From contig JAQPZY010001626.1 in the NCBI GenBank assembly GCA_029931535.1, positions 4,397,501 through 4,461,500 on the forward strand: a stretch of 64,000 bases of DNA, in the 5' to 3' direction. Positions 11,880 through 24,659 of this stretch are shown piece by piece. Origin of the DNA: Margaritifera margaritifera (Eukaryota > Mollusca > Bivalvia > Unionida > Margaritiferidae). A model generated the notes under the pieces. That model saw nothing but the letters and a program-made list of their open reading frames with translations. It made no database searches and had not been told where the DNA came from. Numbering within the stretch: the first letter of the stretch is position 1; every line of letters starts with the position of its first letter. Position numbers and translations under genes: made by a program.

Positions 11880-13940
11880 GCAGAGGGGATTTTTTTTATG
11901 CAATTGTGTAACATGTTTAATTCACTTAGAAAACGTGGATTATTAATATTTTCTGACTATTTTCTTATTTTATGAATGAGTTATAAGTGGTAATTTCATC
12001 CAAGATCTTGAGAGTACAGAAGCATTAGTCAACTGTTGAAACCATAATTATATGCGTATTCATAAGCCATGGGTGAATCACAGTTGATATACCAACAGTG
12101 TAGGTATATCAAATAGCTCTATAGCAACACTTTAAAAGCTATGACAATGATACTTGATATTTAGTAGAAAACGTTAGATGTGATATTTGAGGCAAATCAT
12201 TTTCTATTCTGCCTTGACTGAAAAACAGTAATACTGATATTTTATATCACTTTATGGTAATCTCATTTATACAAAGCATTCTTCATACATATTTTAAAAT
12301 GTGTACCGTGATCGCTGCCCTACGAGGAGTCATGCATTCGGAACCATACTCTACTGCAATGTTTCCTCTTCACGTAAGAAGCTGAGGATAAATTGAACAA
12401 ATAATAATTCTGTCAGGAAAAACTTTTGGACGTGTTACATATTCCCTTCGAAGTAAAACCTCGACCACCTAACAGCGATTCTTTTGAATTTTCTCAAATA
12501 GTAATTGTGTATAAGATTATACTATATATTAGCTACCTACAAGATACGTTTTCAAAAACTCAAGAACAGATCTTCCGGACATGCGACAAATATTCCTTAT
12601 TTCTCGCAAAGACAACTTTTACGCCATAGATCTACTAATTTATTTGCCTTTTCACACTTCCATCACACGTCTTGTCTGAGTCTTTGTCTTGTTTTGAAAG
12701 AGACGTATGATTTAAATAATTTCTGGAGGGGATTTCAACAATTAATTGACTTTTGTGTAATTTAAAGCCAACATTTTTCCTGATGTATTTTGTTACATTT
12801 CTACCAAACTAGGGTAATGCAAATACCGATGTAAATGATGGAATTCAAGCTTTCACAAACACTTCAATCTGCCACACGTTAACAAACGTCTTAGTCACCA
12901 GTTGCAAATTTAGTCACCCACGCTTTGTCAGATTTGTAGACGCAAAAACAGCTTTCGATTAAAATAATAAAAACCTTTTCCTAGCTTGGAACCATTTACA
13001 GACAGCCTGATCATATATCAGCTGGGAATATGCTCTATACAAGTAAGATCTTTCATAATGAGTGAAAGGTTCTGTAAAAGTCGAATGCAGGCAGTGTATG
13101 TGTGACTTTTGTGAAATAAATTATAAAATATTCATGCACTAAGAGCTTTGAATGGAACCTGATGTATTTACTGAGGCTAGCGACGTGCAAGCCCAGTTGA
13201 GGGGAAACTTTATATTAGGTATACATATGGATATAATGGTTCCTCAGATCATTGATGGAAAATATCCAGTCCATGGTAACGAACAAAATATGTGAATGTA
13301 GTGCAATATGATGTAGTCTTTGTCAGAAGTCGAATGCGCAGTTGGAACTTTGTAAATCAAGAACTGAACCTGGGCCACTTGCAACTGCTTTTCTTTCTTG
13401 TTTTGCCTTTTTGTTTAACCCTTTTTCTTTGGTTTGCTGATGTCTTGATAAGTGTCAAGATGAATCAGAATACAGACAGTTTCAATCTAAGAACTTAATG
13501 TTGGCCGCTTACACTTTCTTTTGTCCTTAGTCTTTTTCTTTTTTTTTCTTGTCCTTTTTTAAATGTTTAATTGTTGGTTTTGCCAATGATGGTTTAGGTT
13601 TTCTTTCACCGAACCACTTTCCTTTACATCCTTATATATTATCCAAGCTTGTAAAGTAACTTTCATTCCTTCTGCAACATCATGCAATAAAGTACTTTAT
13701 ACAGCACATATCAAAAAGTAATTTTGCAGCGGGACTCCACGTTTTGTGAGAAAGCCTAAATTAATAATGCAGACCTGTTTTTGCTACGGTGGCAACAAAA
13801 GTGTGTCCGTTAGAGGATAACTGAAGGAAAACACCATTAATTTCCTTATATCCCAGGTGGATGGTTTCTTTACATTTACAGTGAGTATGCTGCTAATACA
13901 TATTTATTTATTATTTATTTTTGTTGCTAGGTACATTTTA
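11880..13940. other. No recognisable feature
   Basis: Only short overlapping open frames in AT-rich DNA. A small hairpin (GTTGATATACC / GGTATATCAA near 12081-12113) is the only structure noted. Confidence 0.6.
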
Positions 13941-13944
13941 GAAA

Positions 13945-14475
13945 AGGACTATTGTCCTCGTAGCTTATCATGTATCTTCTGCCAGCCATAAATACTGAAT
14001 TGTCCTCGTAGACTATCATGTACCTTCTGGCAGCCATTAACATTGAATTGTCCTTGTTGCCTATCATCATCTTCTGCCAACCATAAACACGGAATTGTCC
14101 TTGTGGCTTATCATAACCTTCTGCCAACCATAAACACTGGATTGTCCCTGTAGCCTACCATGTATCTTCTGGCAGCCATTAAAATTGAACTGTCCTTTTA
14201 GCCTATCATCACCATCTGGCAACCATTAGCACTTAATTGTCCATGTAGCCTATCATCACTTTCTGGCAGCCATTACCATTGAATTGTCCTTGTTGCCTGT
14301 CATGCATCTTCTGCTACCCATAAGCATATAATTGTCCTTGTTGCCTGTAATGTATCTTCTACCAGCCGTAAGCATGTACTTGTCTTTGTAGCCTATCTTG
14401 TATCTTCCACCAGATTTAAGCATAGAAGTGTCCTTGTAGCCTATCGTGTATCATCTGACAGCCATAAACATCGGC
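13945..14475. repeat. 48-bp minisatellite, about 11 copies
   Basis: The anchor AATTGTCCTTGTAGCCTATC recurs about every 48 bp from 13951 to about 14430, with copies diverging to the right. Because 48 is a multiple of three, a short minus-strand frame repeats a 16-residue unit (containing YEDNSVFMAGRRYMI). There is no start context or flanking coding sequence to suggest a real protein. Confidence 0.88.
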
Positions 14476-14479
14476 TCGT

Positions 14480-15025
14480 CTCAGACGATTAATTCAGTTG
14501 ACAGAGGCTCTTATTCTTCTTCTCAGTTGAATGTGTATAACATTATTATCTCTTGCAATAAATAGAGTAGTTTGGCCCTTTTCATGAATATGGTAATAAC
14601 ATTACATTCACATCACTGATCTTCGAAGCCATATAAACGACGTTATTGCTGACAACAGTACCCATCAAATGCTACTATCTTCTAATCCCTTGTTCATTCA
14701 ATAAGAGTAAAGTTTTATATTTCTATTTTACAGCTTTTCAGACATTTTGGAATATGTTCATACATTTTTCTTGGTAATGTGCTTAATTTTAATGCCAATT
14801 TCAAACGTAGCGATAACAAAATAGCTTATTTGAAATACGTCAGCTGAGTTTTCTTAGCACTACAATTGCTAGGATATATTTGGTGATAGTTGGGACTTTA
14901 AAGTAACTATCATTCGTATAGAAAAGCACGTGACTTGTTTAACTAAAGATACCTCTTTTGTGGACGTCTAAACAAGTCTTTATTATTCGACGAACCTGAC
15001 GGGGATAAATAACAACAACTGTGAT
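14480..15025. other. No recognisable feature
   Basis: Nothing recognised on either strand. Confidence 0.65.
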
Positions 15026-15027
15026 TA

Positions 15028-15182
15028 CACTGGTAAAGTGTTCATGGATACAGCACGATTAATGACTGGTGTGGTCAACTGGTCAAATGTTCATGGATAC
15101 AGCACGATTAATGACTGGTGTGGTCAAGTGGTAACATGTTCGTGGATACAGCACAATTAATGACTGGTGTGGTCAACTGGGT
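15028..15182. repeat. 49-bp tandem repeat, 3 copies
   Basis: TGTTCATGGATACAGCACGA followed by TTAATGACTGGTGTGGTCAA recurs three times with few differences. Confidence 0.9.
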
Positions 15183-15184
15183 CT

Positions 15185-17550
15185 GTATGCGTGTCTGAAT
15201 TGTCGCGTTACATCTATTATCTAGCATGGATCGTGCATCTTGAACATACTTACCAAGCAAACTGAAACATGCTACAAGTTTCTTTGCTATTTCTTTCTGT
15301 ATTTAAGGTTACTTTGAGTGGCATTTATTTTAAGTTTTTATTATAGCATGAACAAAGGATTCCGTATTGCTAAAATGCGAATATCAAAATATTTCAGGTG
15401 CAATGCTCAGCGCTCTATTACTCATGCAGTAACATAGCTATATCGCATATATTTTCCCAAGAAATGATACTGAGGTTGTCTCTATCTATAAAGACAAGCA
15501 TGTATGTGACAGCAACACGCCATACCGGATAGTTTATGTGATGGTCCTTGCATCAATTACATGTATTACGTTTATAAACTTTTTTTTTTCATCAATATAA
15601 ATAAATAGTTGCTATACCAGGAATTTATTTTAGCTATTGCTTCCCAAAATTTTGAAGAATCCATGCATAGTTGACCTAGTTATGGATCAAAGTAAAATCT
15701 AAAACATTCCTTGCAGCAACTTCTCATCAATCTACAAAGCAACTAATCAGCTCTTTCATTAAAGATTATCAAGCAGCAGTTTTCGAGGAAAGAATAACAA
15801 ATAAGCATTTGCAATCACTACACCGAATATACTTTAACAGTGAAACACAATTAACTGTTTGCATAATATTCAATTTTAACCCTACAAATCACTGTGATAA
15901 AGAACTGTCTCAACAGCAATTAAAAGTCCATTATTTACTCTGAGCTCCACCAATCCTTATTTGCATAAGGAATTCTTTCTTAATTCCTGACAATTTAAAA
16001 CAACTTTTTTACGTACAGTGAGCTAAACTTTAGCATTTTGAATTAAATCAAGGAAATACATTTTGAGTTATACAATATTATTCTCTATATTTTATATACC
16101 TTCTGGGATCTTGTCAGACCAACAGTTGGTTGCCCGGTTATTGGTCATAGGTAAAATATAAAGACGTGCTAAGTAGGATGGACTGATATGGTAGAACTAT
16201 TAATAATCCCGAGTCACATCCATAAACAGAACTAGAATTCTGCCACTGACTCGATAATTAGTTATTTCATGAGTAAAAGAAAACTGTGCAGAAAACAGTC
16301 TTCAACCCATTATTGATTTCCTTTGAACTGGAAAAAAAGACTCGACAACAACTAATGTATCATTTCAATGATAAGGTACCTGGAGGCAACACTGAAACCA
16401 CTCATACATTAATTCCCTATTATGTAATATTGATTTACCTTTCGCAAGTCTTAGATTCGAAGCATTTTAACGTGAATGCATTTTCGACATGACAAAAGCA
16501 ACTGAAGTTATTCGGACAATCATCATCTCCATCAAAATAATGCATTATCATTGACTATTTACTGGTCATCTATCAGTGTGCAGCAGTCAGTACATTCAAT
16601 ACACAACAAAACTTATTGATTTCCTTACACGTTCAAGTTTTTAGGTGGGATCATAATGATTCAACAAGAACAAATGGCTGATGCGAGCTACTCCCACGGC
16701 AAGTAATCAACATCAGCTGTATTCGCCAGGGTGTGGTGATACACTGAAGCAAAAAGTGAATCTAGAAAAATAGTCAACACCCAAATATATAGCAATATCC
16801 TATCGAATTCATTCACATGATGGAAACATAACTTTACTCGCAAATGTACGATATACAATAGACATATATAGCCCATTTCATCTTCTTGATACTGCGGTGT
16901 GAAAACTAAACAAAGAAATGAGGAAAGTCAAAATCATACAGTTACGAACTTTTATGAGATTGAAGCTGTGCAACAGTGATATTAAGAAAAATGGACACAA
17001 GAGAAGACAAATAACCAAATGATGCTTATATATCATCACTGCGGGAGACCCTTTCCGAAATTCAGCGAAAAATTCAATGTAGCGTGCAGAAATCGCTCGT
17101 TGAAAGGGTAAAGAAATTAGCGTGTAATTCATCATCTTTTTAACATTTCCAGTCAAGCTACTCCACTCTTTATTTCAGCAACCGTTACTAAGTTCGCAAC
17201 CACCCGCAAAACTACGTAATTTTAAATGAATTAGTACAAATTGCCCATAACTAAACTTTACACCAGTTGGACAGAATTTAAACGGACACGTGGGGGCATC
17301 TAACTGTGATAGATCAGAGGGGTTCGGGAGGTGGTCTATGTCATATGAAAAATGATTTGCAATTTTACAACCCCGCCCCCTTTAAAAACTAAATAACCGT
17401 AATAGTTCACTCAGTTCTAGGAGTTCACGATACCTCGTCAAAAACACTAAGTATTATCCAAGTACTGTTTTGTTATGCGTTAATTACAAGTTTCGTAATA
17501 ATATTTCTTCTGTCCTTTTGACTACTTTTTCGGTTCCTTCACGTTCATTT
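15185..17550. other. No recognisable feature
   Basis: AT-rich DNA. Open frames up to 92 codons (minus strand, 16878-17156) are hydrophobic by composition but show no domain or splice signals. Confidence 0.6.
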
Positions 17551-17559
17551 TTGGTTACA

Positions 17560-18300
17560 ATTCGTTAATTTTTTGGTTCGTTTTAATTTATTTCCAGTGC
17601 ATCTTGCATCATTATCAACTCATTTCCTTTATTTTTCGGTGATTAGGTATGTTCTAAGTCAATCATATCCATCCAGAGTCCACCACTATGACAATTATAT
17701 TTGCGAGAAAATCAATCATAGACAAGGTGAAAGTTCAATACAGCTTCCCAAAGTAATTCCGTTAAGATGGTCTACATAAAGCGTTCATTCCATAACATTT
17801 TTACACTAGTAATAATTTATAAGTAGTAAACATATAATCTAATAGCTGAGTTTATTTTTGTTTACGTACATTTTCGGTTGCAATTCGTTCAATTACGGTT
17901 TGTTCATTTTTACTCATTTTTTTTTTTTTTTTTTTTTGGGGGGGGGGGGTAATTAGGCATGTCCCACTTCAGGTTTACCCCCCCCCCCCCAAGTATTAAC
18001 TATTCATCTGTGCTAGAAAATGTAAATAACGGTAAGAGAACAAAATATGTACATGCAGGTGACCTAAAGTTTGTTTCGCATATAGTTATTTGTCTACCTT
18101 ATTTTAAGGAGTCTTAACAATATAAAAAAACATTAAAAAACTGTCCTTAATTAATTATGCTAAGATCAATCAATTTCGGTAATTAGGCATGTCCTCCGTC
18201 AGCCACATACAGGTGTAGCTCTTAACTGCCACATATGTATCTTTGAGAAAAAAAACCGATTTAGATGCAGATGACCTAATTTTTGTTTTTAAATAGAGTC
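17560..18300. repeat. Three diverged copies of a GTAATTAGGCATGTCC-containing unit, with G/C homopolymers
   Basis: GGTRATTAGGYATGTYC recurs near 17640, 17949 and 18179 with similar context (GGTTGCAATTCGTT upstream of the first two; ATTTGCGAGAAAA or TCTTTGAGAAAA downstream). The middle copy contains a poly-T then about 12 G, and about 13 C some 30 bp further on, so the G and C runs can pair as a hairpin. Confidence 0.6.
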
Positions 18301-18484
18301 TGCATTATTTGAAGGTTTCTAAAATGATGAAAAAAGCGTTAAATCTACCTCGCAGTAACAATGCCAACAGTTTCGTGGTAACACGTGATTTCGAAAACAA
18401 ACACTGATAGTTGAACGGAGACCCAGGCCCCCGCAATAATGTTTCGGACATAAATTTCATCCGTTGTGACTGAAGGCGACCGAA

Positions 18485-18580
18485 ACAACGACTTTGACAC
18501 CAGTAACGGCAAGGAACACCCCTAAATTGACGACGACTTTGACACCAGTAACGGCAAGGAACACGCCTAAATTGACGACG
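18485..18580. repeat. 46-bp tandem duplication
   Basis: ACGACTTTGACACCAGTAAC plus GGCAAGGAACAC.CCTAAATTG occurs twice in tandem with one mismatch. Confidence 0.9.
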
Positions 18581-18994
18581 ACGGCGTCAGAAAAGTTGTT
18601 TAAAACAGGTTTTTAGGGAATTGCCAATTTTTGGTTGCTCTATTTTTGTGCGGGACTCAAATTTTTTATAATATGTAAGTCATTTTAATCATCACATGAA
18701 ATGTGATATGATATTTTGCATTGCAATATAACTTCATGCAGAAAATTCTAAGTAATTTATATTAAATTTTACAGTTAAAATTTAGAATACCATAAAATTA
18801 AAAAAAAATTCGCCTCGTTCATTCATTCTATGATCCGTTCTCTATGTAAGTGAACAGTTCTATATTTAGTCTAAATATACAATATTTCCACCGTTCAGCA
18901 GTATGTGTTTCAACTCCAGTGCAGTCTCTCCTTACAGCCTTCTGCTGCACGTTATCATTTTTTGTTGTTGTTTTTTTTGTTTTTTTGTTTCAAG

Positions 18995-19055
18995 AAGGCA
19001 AAATGTCGGTGAAATATAACAGTTTGGACAATCGGATAATGGCTGGGTATCACAG
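18995..19055 (+). CDS. Candidate isolated small coding exon (speculative)
   Basis: A T-rich tract ending TTGTTTCAAG (good 3' splice-site form) is followed by AAGGCAAAATG and an open frame beginning MSVKYNSLDNRIMAGYH. It runs to CACAG|GTTAGT, a good 5' splice-site form. The exon would be about 61 bp and leave in phase 2. No partner exon could be identified, the product is not recognised, and 3'/5' splice-site look-alikes are frequent in AT-rich DNA. It may equally be chance. Confidence 0.2.
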
Positions 19056-19059
19056 GTTA

Positions 19060-20950
19060 GTGTTTAATGGAGGTGCGATCCTGGTAGGTTTGATTATATT
19101 TCTTATTGAACATAATTAAATACACCATGAATATTATTCCAGACCAGACCCGATTATAATCAGGTCATGTGATCTTTTTAAAATTTATCACAAAATATGC
19201 GATGGATCTTCAAATCAATAACTCGTAACAGAAAGCTCTAATTGCATTTAATCCAATATAAATTAGTAATATAGATCAATAATTTTAATTCACTATACAG
19301 ACATTCGTCTATATTGCGAGAGGGTCCGCTTCATACAAAAAAAGCAGTATACATCAGCTTGAAAAGTTTCATTCATGTCGTGTCATTTAGGCTGAACTGT
19401 TTAGCCTTGCTCACATTCTATCTGCTTATAACCGTGTTGAACGGTAACAAAGGTTTCCTGGAACCAGTTGATACACAAATGAAGACTGAAATATGTATTG
19501 TCTGGTAGATCAATAGCCGGGCGAATCGGGTATTAAAGCTTGCTTCCAGCGCCAGCATCAATCGATATTCTGTATCAAGTTTAAGAAAATCTTTTGTGGT
19601 CTACCTTGTGGAAAATGGCGATCGATGCTTGTAAAATGGATGGCAAGAGCCAAAAATAAAAACTAAACTGCTGACATGGACTTTACCGCAGTATTTACAG
19701 CCATCTTTAGAGTTTATTACAATTGTGGCATTTAGAGGTCATAACTGAAGTACTTTGCCGTTACAATTCAAGTTTCAAAATAGTCGATGGCTATTGGTGT
19801 AGAGGAGGTGATTAATTCTTGGTTTTCTGGTACAGTTAATAGCTTTTATAGGTTCTGTTTCATGCATAAATTTTAAACAACTGAATGTCACTTACAGAGG
19901 TAGTATTTTTCTTGTTTAGGCTGTTTCCAGTACTGTTGCTATATAAATTCAGGACCAAAAAGAAGAACAGTATATTTGAGTGATCAAAATTACATTAAAT
20001 AATTATTTCGAAAATCTTTGCCAACATCAACAACATTTCTTTAACCAGTATACGACGCTAAATCCAGCGATAGCATTTAATCTCTCTTAAAACTTTAACA
20101 GTCATCGATTACATTTTCTGAGAATCTTTATAAATAATGCAATGCAGTAGGTTTCATTAGTACTCTTACTAATATCCAAGTTAGTTATAACCAAAGATGC
20201 AATCTCTTAGTTGCCAATCATTTAATTGACCTGGTCAAACATATTGTATTTTTGCACTTACTTGCGAGGATAATCTAGTATAGATAGAAGCATTTACACG
20301 AGGAAAACATTTAAATAGGTCAGCACAAGACAATATAAAATTCGGCAACGCTTTTTCAAGGAGTATGAAAGTCCTTATAGGTCACAACAGTAGAATGGTT
20401 TCAACAAGCGTAGTATAATATGTAAATTAAAGAGGGATATAGATCGAAGCACAATCTTCTTTTTTCAACAGACACACATCGTACTGTCTAAACACCGATG
20501 TGTGAGAAAATTAAGATATGCATGATCTGCAGGAAAAGGATGGAAGTAAAAATGTATCTGACCAGCCACTTGCTTCAGATAAACTGCATAATGAATTTAT
20601 TATTATTATTATTATTTTTAATTATTATTTTAAATCGTCCTGAACAAAATAAACGCAAATCTTATAACTTTCGTGTCGGTATTTTGAGACTAAAATATTC
20701 ACTAAAATAATTTCACAGGTGAATTAATGACCTGTCGCAGGCTGACACAATTAGTTTCTAATATCATTAAACGCCACTGTCTCTTGTCAAATTGATTTTT
20801 GCGACCAAAATCATGCACGGGGGAGCACTTCAGTTATGGTCTACTTTAACTAAAATAACCGTGGGCTTTGTTTACACAAAAAGATAGTCTCTGTCCAAAA
20901 TGCCAAAGTAAACAATAATGCTCTTGTTTTGACATGCATGACACGACTAA
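19060..20950. other. No recognisable feature
   Basis: AT-rich DNA with a short ATT microsatellite near 20598-20620. No supported gene or repeat otherwise. Confidence 0.6.
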
Positions 20951-20953
20951 AGT

Positions 20954-21093
20954 GACAAAGAAGTTTCTTGGAAACTCCATTACCTTATGACAAAGAAGTC
21001 TCTTGGAAACTCCATTACCTTATGACAAAGAAGTCTCTTGGAAACTCCATTACCTTATGACAAAGAAGTCTCTTGGAAACTCCATTACCTTAT
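20954..21093. repeat. 35-bp tandem repeat, 4 copies
   Basis: GACAAAGAAGTCTCTTGGAA plus ACTCCATTACCTTAT is repeated four times almost perfectly. Confidence 0.95.
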
Positions 21094-21371
21094 GAGGTTA
21101 AAATGGAAGTTGTTGTGCATTTTCTAACAATAATTATAAACATATTATTGTGCACATATTTATTGAAATAGCCTGACACGAACCTATTCGATATAAAGAG
21201 ATATATTAGCATACATTCATCTGAACCATTCCAAAACTTCACTTGCACACTGGTGACAGTTTTCAATTCTTCTTCAAACACAATTAAATTATTCCACTTC
21301 AAGGTTAATAGTGCTTTCAAATACTTATTTGCTAACACCGAACATTTTAAATAGTGAAAACATGTTTTATG

Positions 21372-21374
<3 letters not shown>

Positions 21375-21449
<75 letters not shown>
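21375..21449. repeat. (TA)n microsatellite abutting the Penelope-like element
   Basis: About 37 TA units directly adjoining the 3' end of the Penelope-like element. The element's minus-strand 3' end (…GTGTCAA) runs straight into TA, so the array may derive from the insertion target or tail. Confidence 0.95.
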
Positions 21450-21451
<2 letters not shown>

Positions 21452-21477
21452 ACACAAAAAATTATAACGACGCAAAT

Positions 21478-21545
21478 TCAAAACAGTTTCCCAAAGTTTC
21501 GAGCTAAACAAGCTCTTCGTCAGGAGAAGAAACGATTAACATAAA
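21478..21545 (-). ncRNA. Degenerate hammerhead-ribozyme-like motif of the PLE
   Basis: On the minus strand the element reads CTGACGA, then GAGC-loop-GCTC, then GAAAC. This matches the hammerhead CUGANGA / stem II / GAAA core. However, the expected GUH cleavage triplet after a short stem III is not found (the sequence continues TTTGGGAAAC), and the flanks do not form stem I. It is therefore best read as an inactive relic. Confidence 0.4.
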
Positions 21546-21937
21546 AAAACAAACATTAAACATAAAAACCCAAGAGAAATTCTTGACTCTTTCATGTTTG
21601 AATGACGGGGAAATACACAAACAACAGATAAAAAATAGAAGATAGAAAGAAGACAAAATTGATAACACTCTTAAAACGGGTAAATGCATCTATTTTATGC
21701 TGCCATCAACCCAACAAAGTTGAAATAACAAAAATCAAAGAGAGGATTATCACACAGAGAACCAAAATGTTTTGACCTAATTCCAGGCTGGGAACAAAGG
21801 ATAGACATCATGCGTGGCAAAAAAAATCAACGCCATTTACAAAATGTACAATGAAAATTATATCCAGGTAAAGTTATAAATGGAGGTACTAAGGAAATAT
21901 GTCAAGAGCATTGTGTAGAGTGATAATGGGCAAGAGT

Positions 21938-21981
<44 letters not shown>

Positions 21982-21990
21982 TAATAATAA
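21938..21990. repeat. (AAT)n microsatellite inside the PLE
   Basis: About 16 mostly pure AAT units; the forward frame reads poly-Asn, an artefact. Confidence 0.95.
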
Positions 21991-22079
21991 CAATACTTAT
22001 AAAGAGCTACGGAATATTTATTTGGGTAAATTTATAGCAACGTCTTATAAACTGATGCCTGGCTGTGATTTTGATAAGA

Positions 22080-23285
22080 TTGCATTAGGAAGGTAAGACT
22101 TTTTCATTTAGGCCGAACTTCCCATGAGTTTTCAATTGTAGTATCCAGTATCATTCCTTACCTGTGCGTTCAATATCGGTTCACTCCAGGTTAGATTCGA
22201 TCGGTAGTATCTCGAGGAACTCGACTAAATGCCCTGTTGAGTATTAGTGGTTGGCGAGTTTCGCGTTGACTTTCTAGCCAATGTGGCTCTTGTGGTTATT
22301 CATTCGTTTTCTGAAATCAACGGTTTCGCCAACATATTGAGTGGCACATATCTTGCATGTTAGAAGAAAGATTACATTTTTGGTTCGACATCCTAACTTC
22401 TGGTTGATGGTGAAGCTAACTCGTGTCATCGAATTGGTCTCGGGCATATGTTTGCAAATTAGGCAACGCTTATCCCGTCAGCAATATGTGCCTGAATCTG
22501 TGGTCTTGTTTGAAGATACCTTGGCACGTACCAGATGGTCTTTGAGATATTTAGGTCTACGGTGCGCAACCATAGCAACTTCTTGAAATATATCCATTAG
22601 ACGTTTGGAACATTCAGTCTAGTGCCAAAGCTTCCGAATGATATGTTGTAAGTTTGGGGCATCGGAGTGAAAAGAAAACCACGAAGGGGATGCGTTTGTG
22701 GGTTTTCTTCGTTTTATATTTCAGGAGGGCTCCTCTATCGAGGAGTCTAGTTTTGTTAAAAGCCTCTTCGATGTAAATATTTCTGTATCCTCTCCTTCTT
22801 GAGCTCTCAGGGTCTCTTTTCAAATGTAGCCGGATTAGACTATATGCGTTTGGTCCGAGGGCACATGCCGTAAGGAATATTTCATATTACGTGCTGGGGG
22901 TGGCAGCTGGTTGGGAGTAGATACTGGTCATAATCAGTTGGTTTAGAATACAGGCCAGTTTCTATGTTCCCCTCCAGGAGGGTAGATTGAGTATCCAAAA
23001 GCATGTTGGACCTGTGTAATGACTCTGACGTATATTTAATCGTAGGATGGATGTTATTGGCGAATTTAAGAAATATTTTGAAATTGTCACCCATATCGAT
23101 CTACTTTGATTGTATGTCGTCAATGATTCTGCAACAGCTTAGAGGTCTATAGGGTGCCTCGTTGAGGAGCTTTTGCTCGAGTCTTCCCATGAACATATTG
23201 GCATACGAAGGTGCCATTTAAGTCTCCATTGCAGTTCCATTAATACATGTAAGAGTCATTTGAGTCAGCCACAGTAGGACTAGAC
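22080..23285 (-). pseudogene. PLE reverse transcriptase / GIY-YIG pseudogene fragment
   Basis: Reading the minus strand from about 23,270: a [21 protein letters not shown] block typical of PLE RT, then an IIDDI motif at the polymerase active site (the family has a (Y/F)IDD box), then FLKFANNIHPTIKYTSES and YSKPTDYDQYLLPTSCHP, both hallmark PLE RT C-terminal stretches. Next come a Lys-rich linker (about 22,820-22,620) and the GIY-YIG region near 22,390-22,270, with VIFLLTCKICATQYVGET. The last coding trace is ILQLKTHGKFGLNEK near 22,125. At least four in-frame stops and several frame changes interrupt it, so it cannot encode an active protein. Function in the intact family: target-primed reverse transcription, often at telomeric or open DNA ends. 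Confidence 0.85.
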
Positions 23286-23299
23286 TTTCACTTGATAAA

Positions 23300-24485
23300 G
23301 CTAGCTGTGCTTCCTGAACGTAGTGTTGCATAATACATGTTTTTTTTTATGAATTAGCCTTCAAGACTGGAATCTCTAGAATGGGTTATATAATTCAAAG
23401 CATTACACTGTTAAAGGTTTAAAGTTCTAAGCCCGTCCTGGTGCGTAGAAACATACCGATACCTTTCAACTGTTAGAGGCTCGACTCCGTGGTCATGAAA
23501 CACGATTTGTACTCTGACCAACATTTTAAAATCTGGACAACCTGATATCACATGATGTCGGAATCATCAGAATTTCAGATAGTGCTAATTCACATTTTTA
23601 AAAAGTACATTTAAAGTCTCTGTGAATGTTAGAGTCTTTAAAAAGTGTTCAAAAATTAGGTTTCCGCATTGGATCAATATTTGTGCTCAAACAGTTTCAT
23701 GACTGTTAGAACCAACTTAGGTGTGGATGCGTTTACGTATAGCCAGTCCGAGTTGATGTCTTCTGAAACAGAAAACCAGATCACGAAGAAGAGGAATTCT
23801 GGGTCGTAATCGAATATTTCACTAAGACCCAGTATTACAAGATGGCGATCTTGACGACCGCAGCTTTGCCGACAATTGCAACTGTAACATTTGTGGATTA
23901 AATTCACACTTTATTTATAAACTTATTGCACACAAATGATGGATATAAACTTTTATGTCAGCAAACATAGCAGTTCCAGATCCTCACTGAAATTCAGAGT
24001 CTGCAAACTGTGTTTATCTGTTCGTTGACGCCATATTTCTTCTGTCTTCTGCATTTCTTTTCCACTAGATATGTGGAAAAGGCAGCAGAGATCACTAAAA
24101 GAGACGATGTCCAATAAAATATAACCGAAAGAGGTCTCTTTAGTACAAATTGCAAATCCAACCGGCCAGTAGTTTCCAACCTTCGTACAAAATGTGCAAC
24201 AAACTAGCCCTGAGAGTAATGAAAATTAGTTGCTGATTACGGTCTAAGTTCTAAATACTCAATTATTCTAATTTAAGTATAGCTTACATTTAATTCAGAT
24301 CTCTAAATTTTAGTGCTGAAGGAGCATGCACAAATTTTAGAATATTTTCACTGATTGAATTACATAATTCGAAAAGCATCCCGATCAGATTGTCGATAGA
24401 ATGCAACTAAAAAAACAGGGAAAACTCGACGGAGGGAACAAAATCGCTGACAGTTTCAGACAACAAATCAAACACAAAATCTTGA
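23300..24485. other. No recognisable feature
   Basis: Short open frames only (77 codons minus at 23674-23907), without a recognisable domain. Confidence 0.6.
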
Positions 24486-24489
24486 TAAG

Positions 24490-24655
24490 AATGCCTCAAT
24501 GTTGGATGTTATCTGAAAGAGTATCTGACATATTTGTGTCCTTTATGCCTCAATGTTGGATGTTATCTGAAAGAGTATCTGACATATTTGTGTCCTGTAT
24601 GCCTTAATGTTGGATTTTATCTGAAAGAGTATCTGACATATTTGTGTCCTGTATG
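24490..24655. repeat. 54-bp tandem repeat, 3 copies
   Basis: ATGCCTCAATGTTGGATGTT plus ATCTGAAAGAGTATCTGACA and TATTTGTGTCCT repeats three times. The 54-bp unit is in phase and encodes an 18-residue repeat (MPQCWMLSERVSDIFVSF) in a short plus-strand frame starting at 24401. That frame has no other recognisable features. Confidence 0.9.
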
Positions 24656-24659
24656 GTCG

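Larger units (their letters stand above)
21450..23290 (-). mobile_element. Penelope-like element (PLE), 5'-truncated and decayed
   Basis: A minus-strand remnant of about 1.8 kb. It keeps part of the reverse transcriptase, the GIY-YIG endonuclease region and a 3' non-coding end. The 3' non-coding part holds a later (AAT)n expansion and a hammerhead-like motif near 21485-21520. Penelope-like elements differ from LINEs in having a telomerase-related RT, a GIY-YIG nuclease and, often, hammerhead ribozymes in their repeats; all three traits are visible here at least as remnants. The 5' limit (about 23,290) is where recognisable protein similarity stops. No target duplication was found. Confidence 0.85.

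Noticed and set aside
21090..21544. Open frames of alternating Tyr-Ile on both strands
   Set aside because: Produced by the TA microsatellite; the same applies to frames over the TA runs at 45.2 kb and elsewhere.
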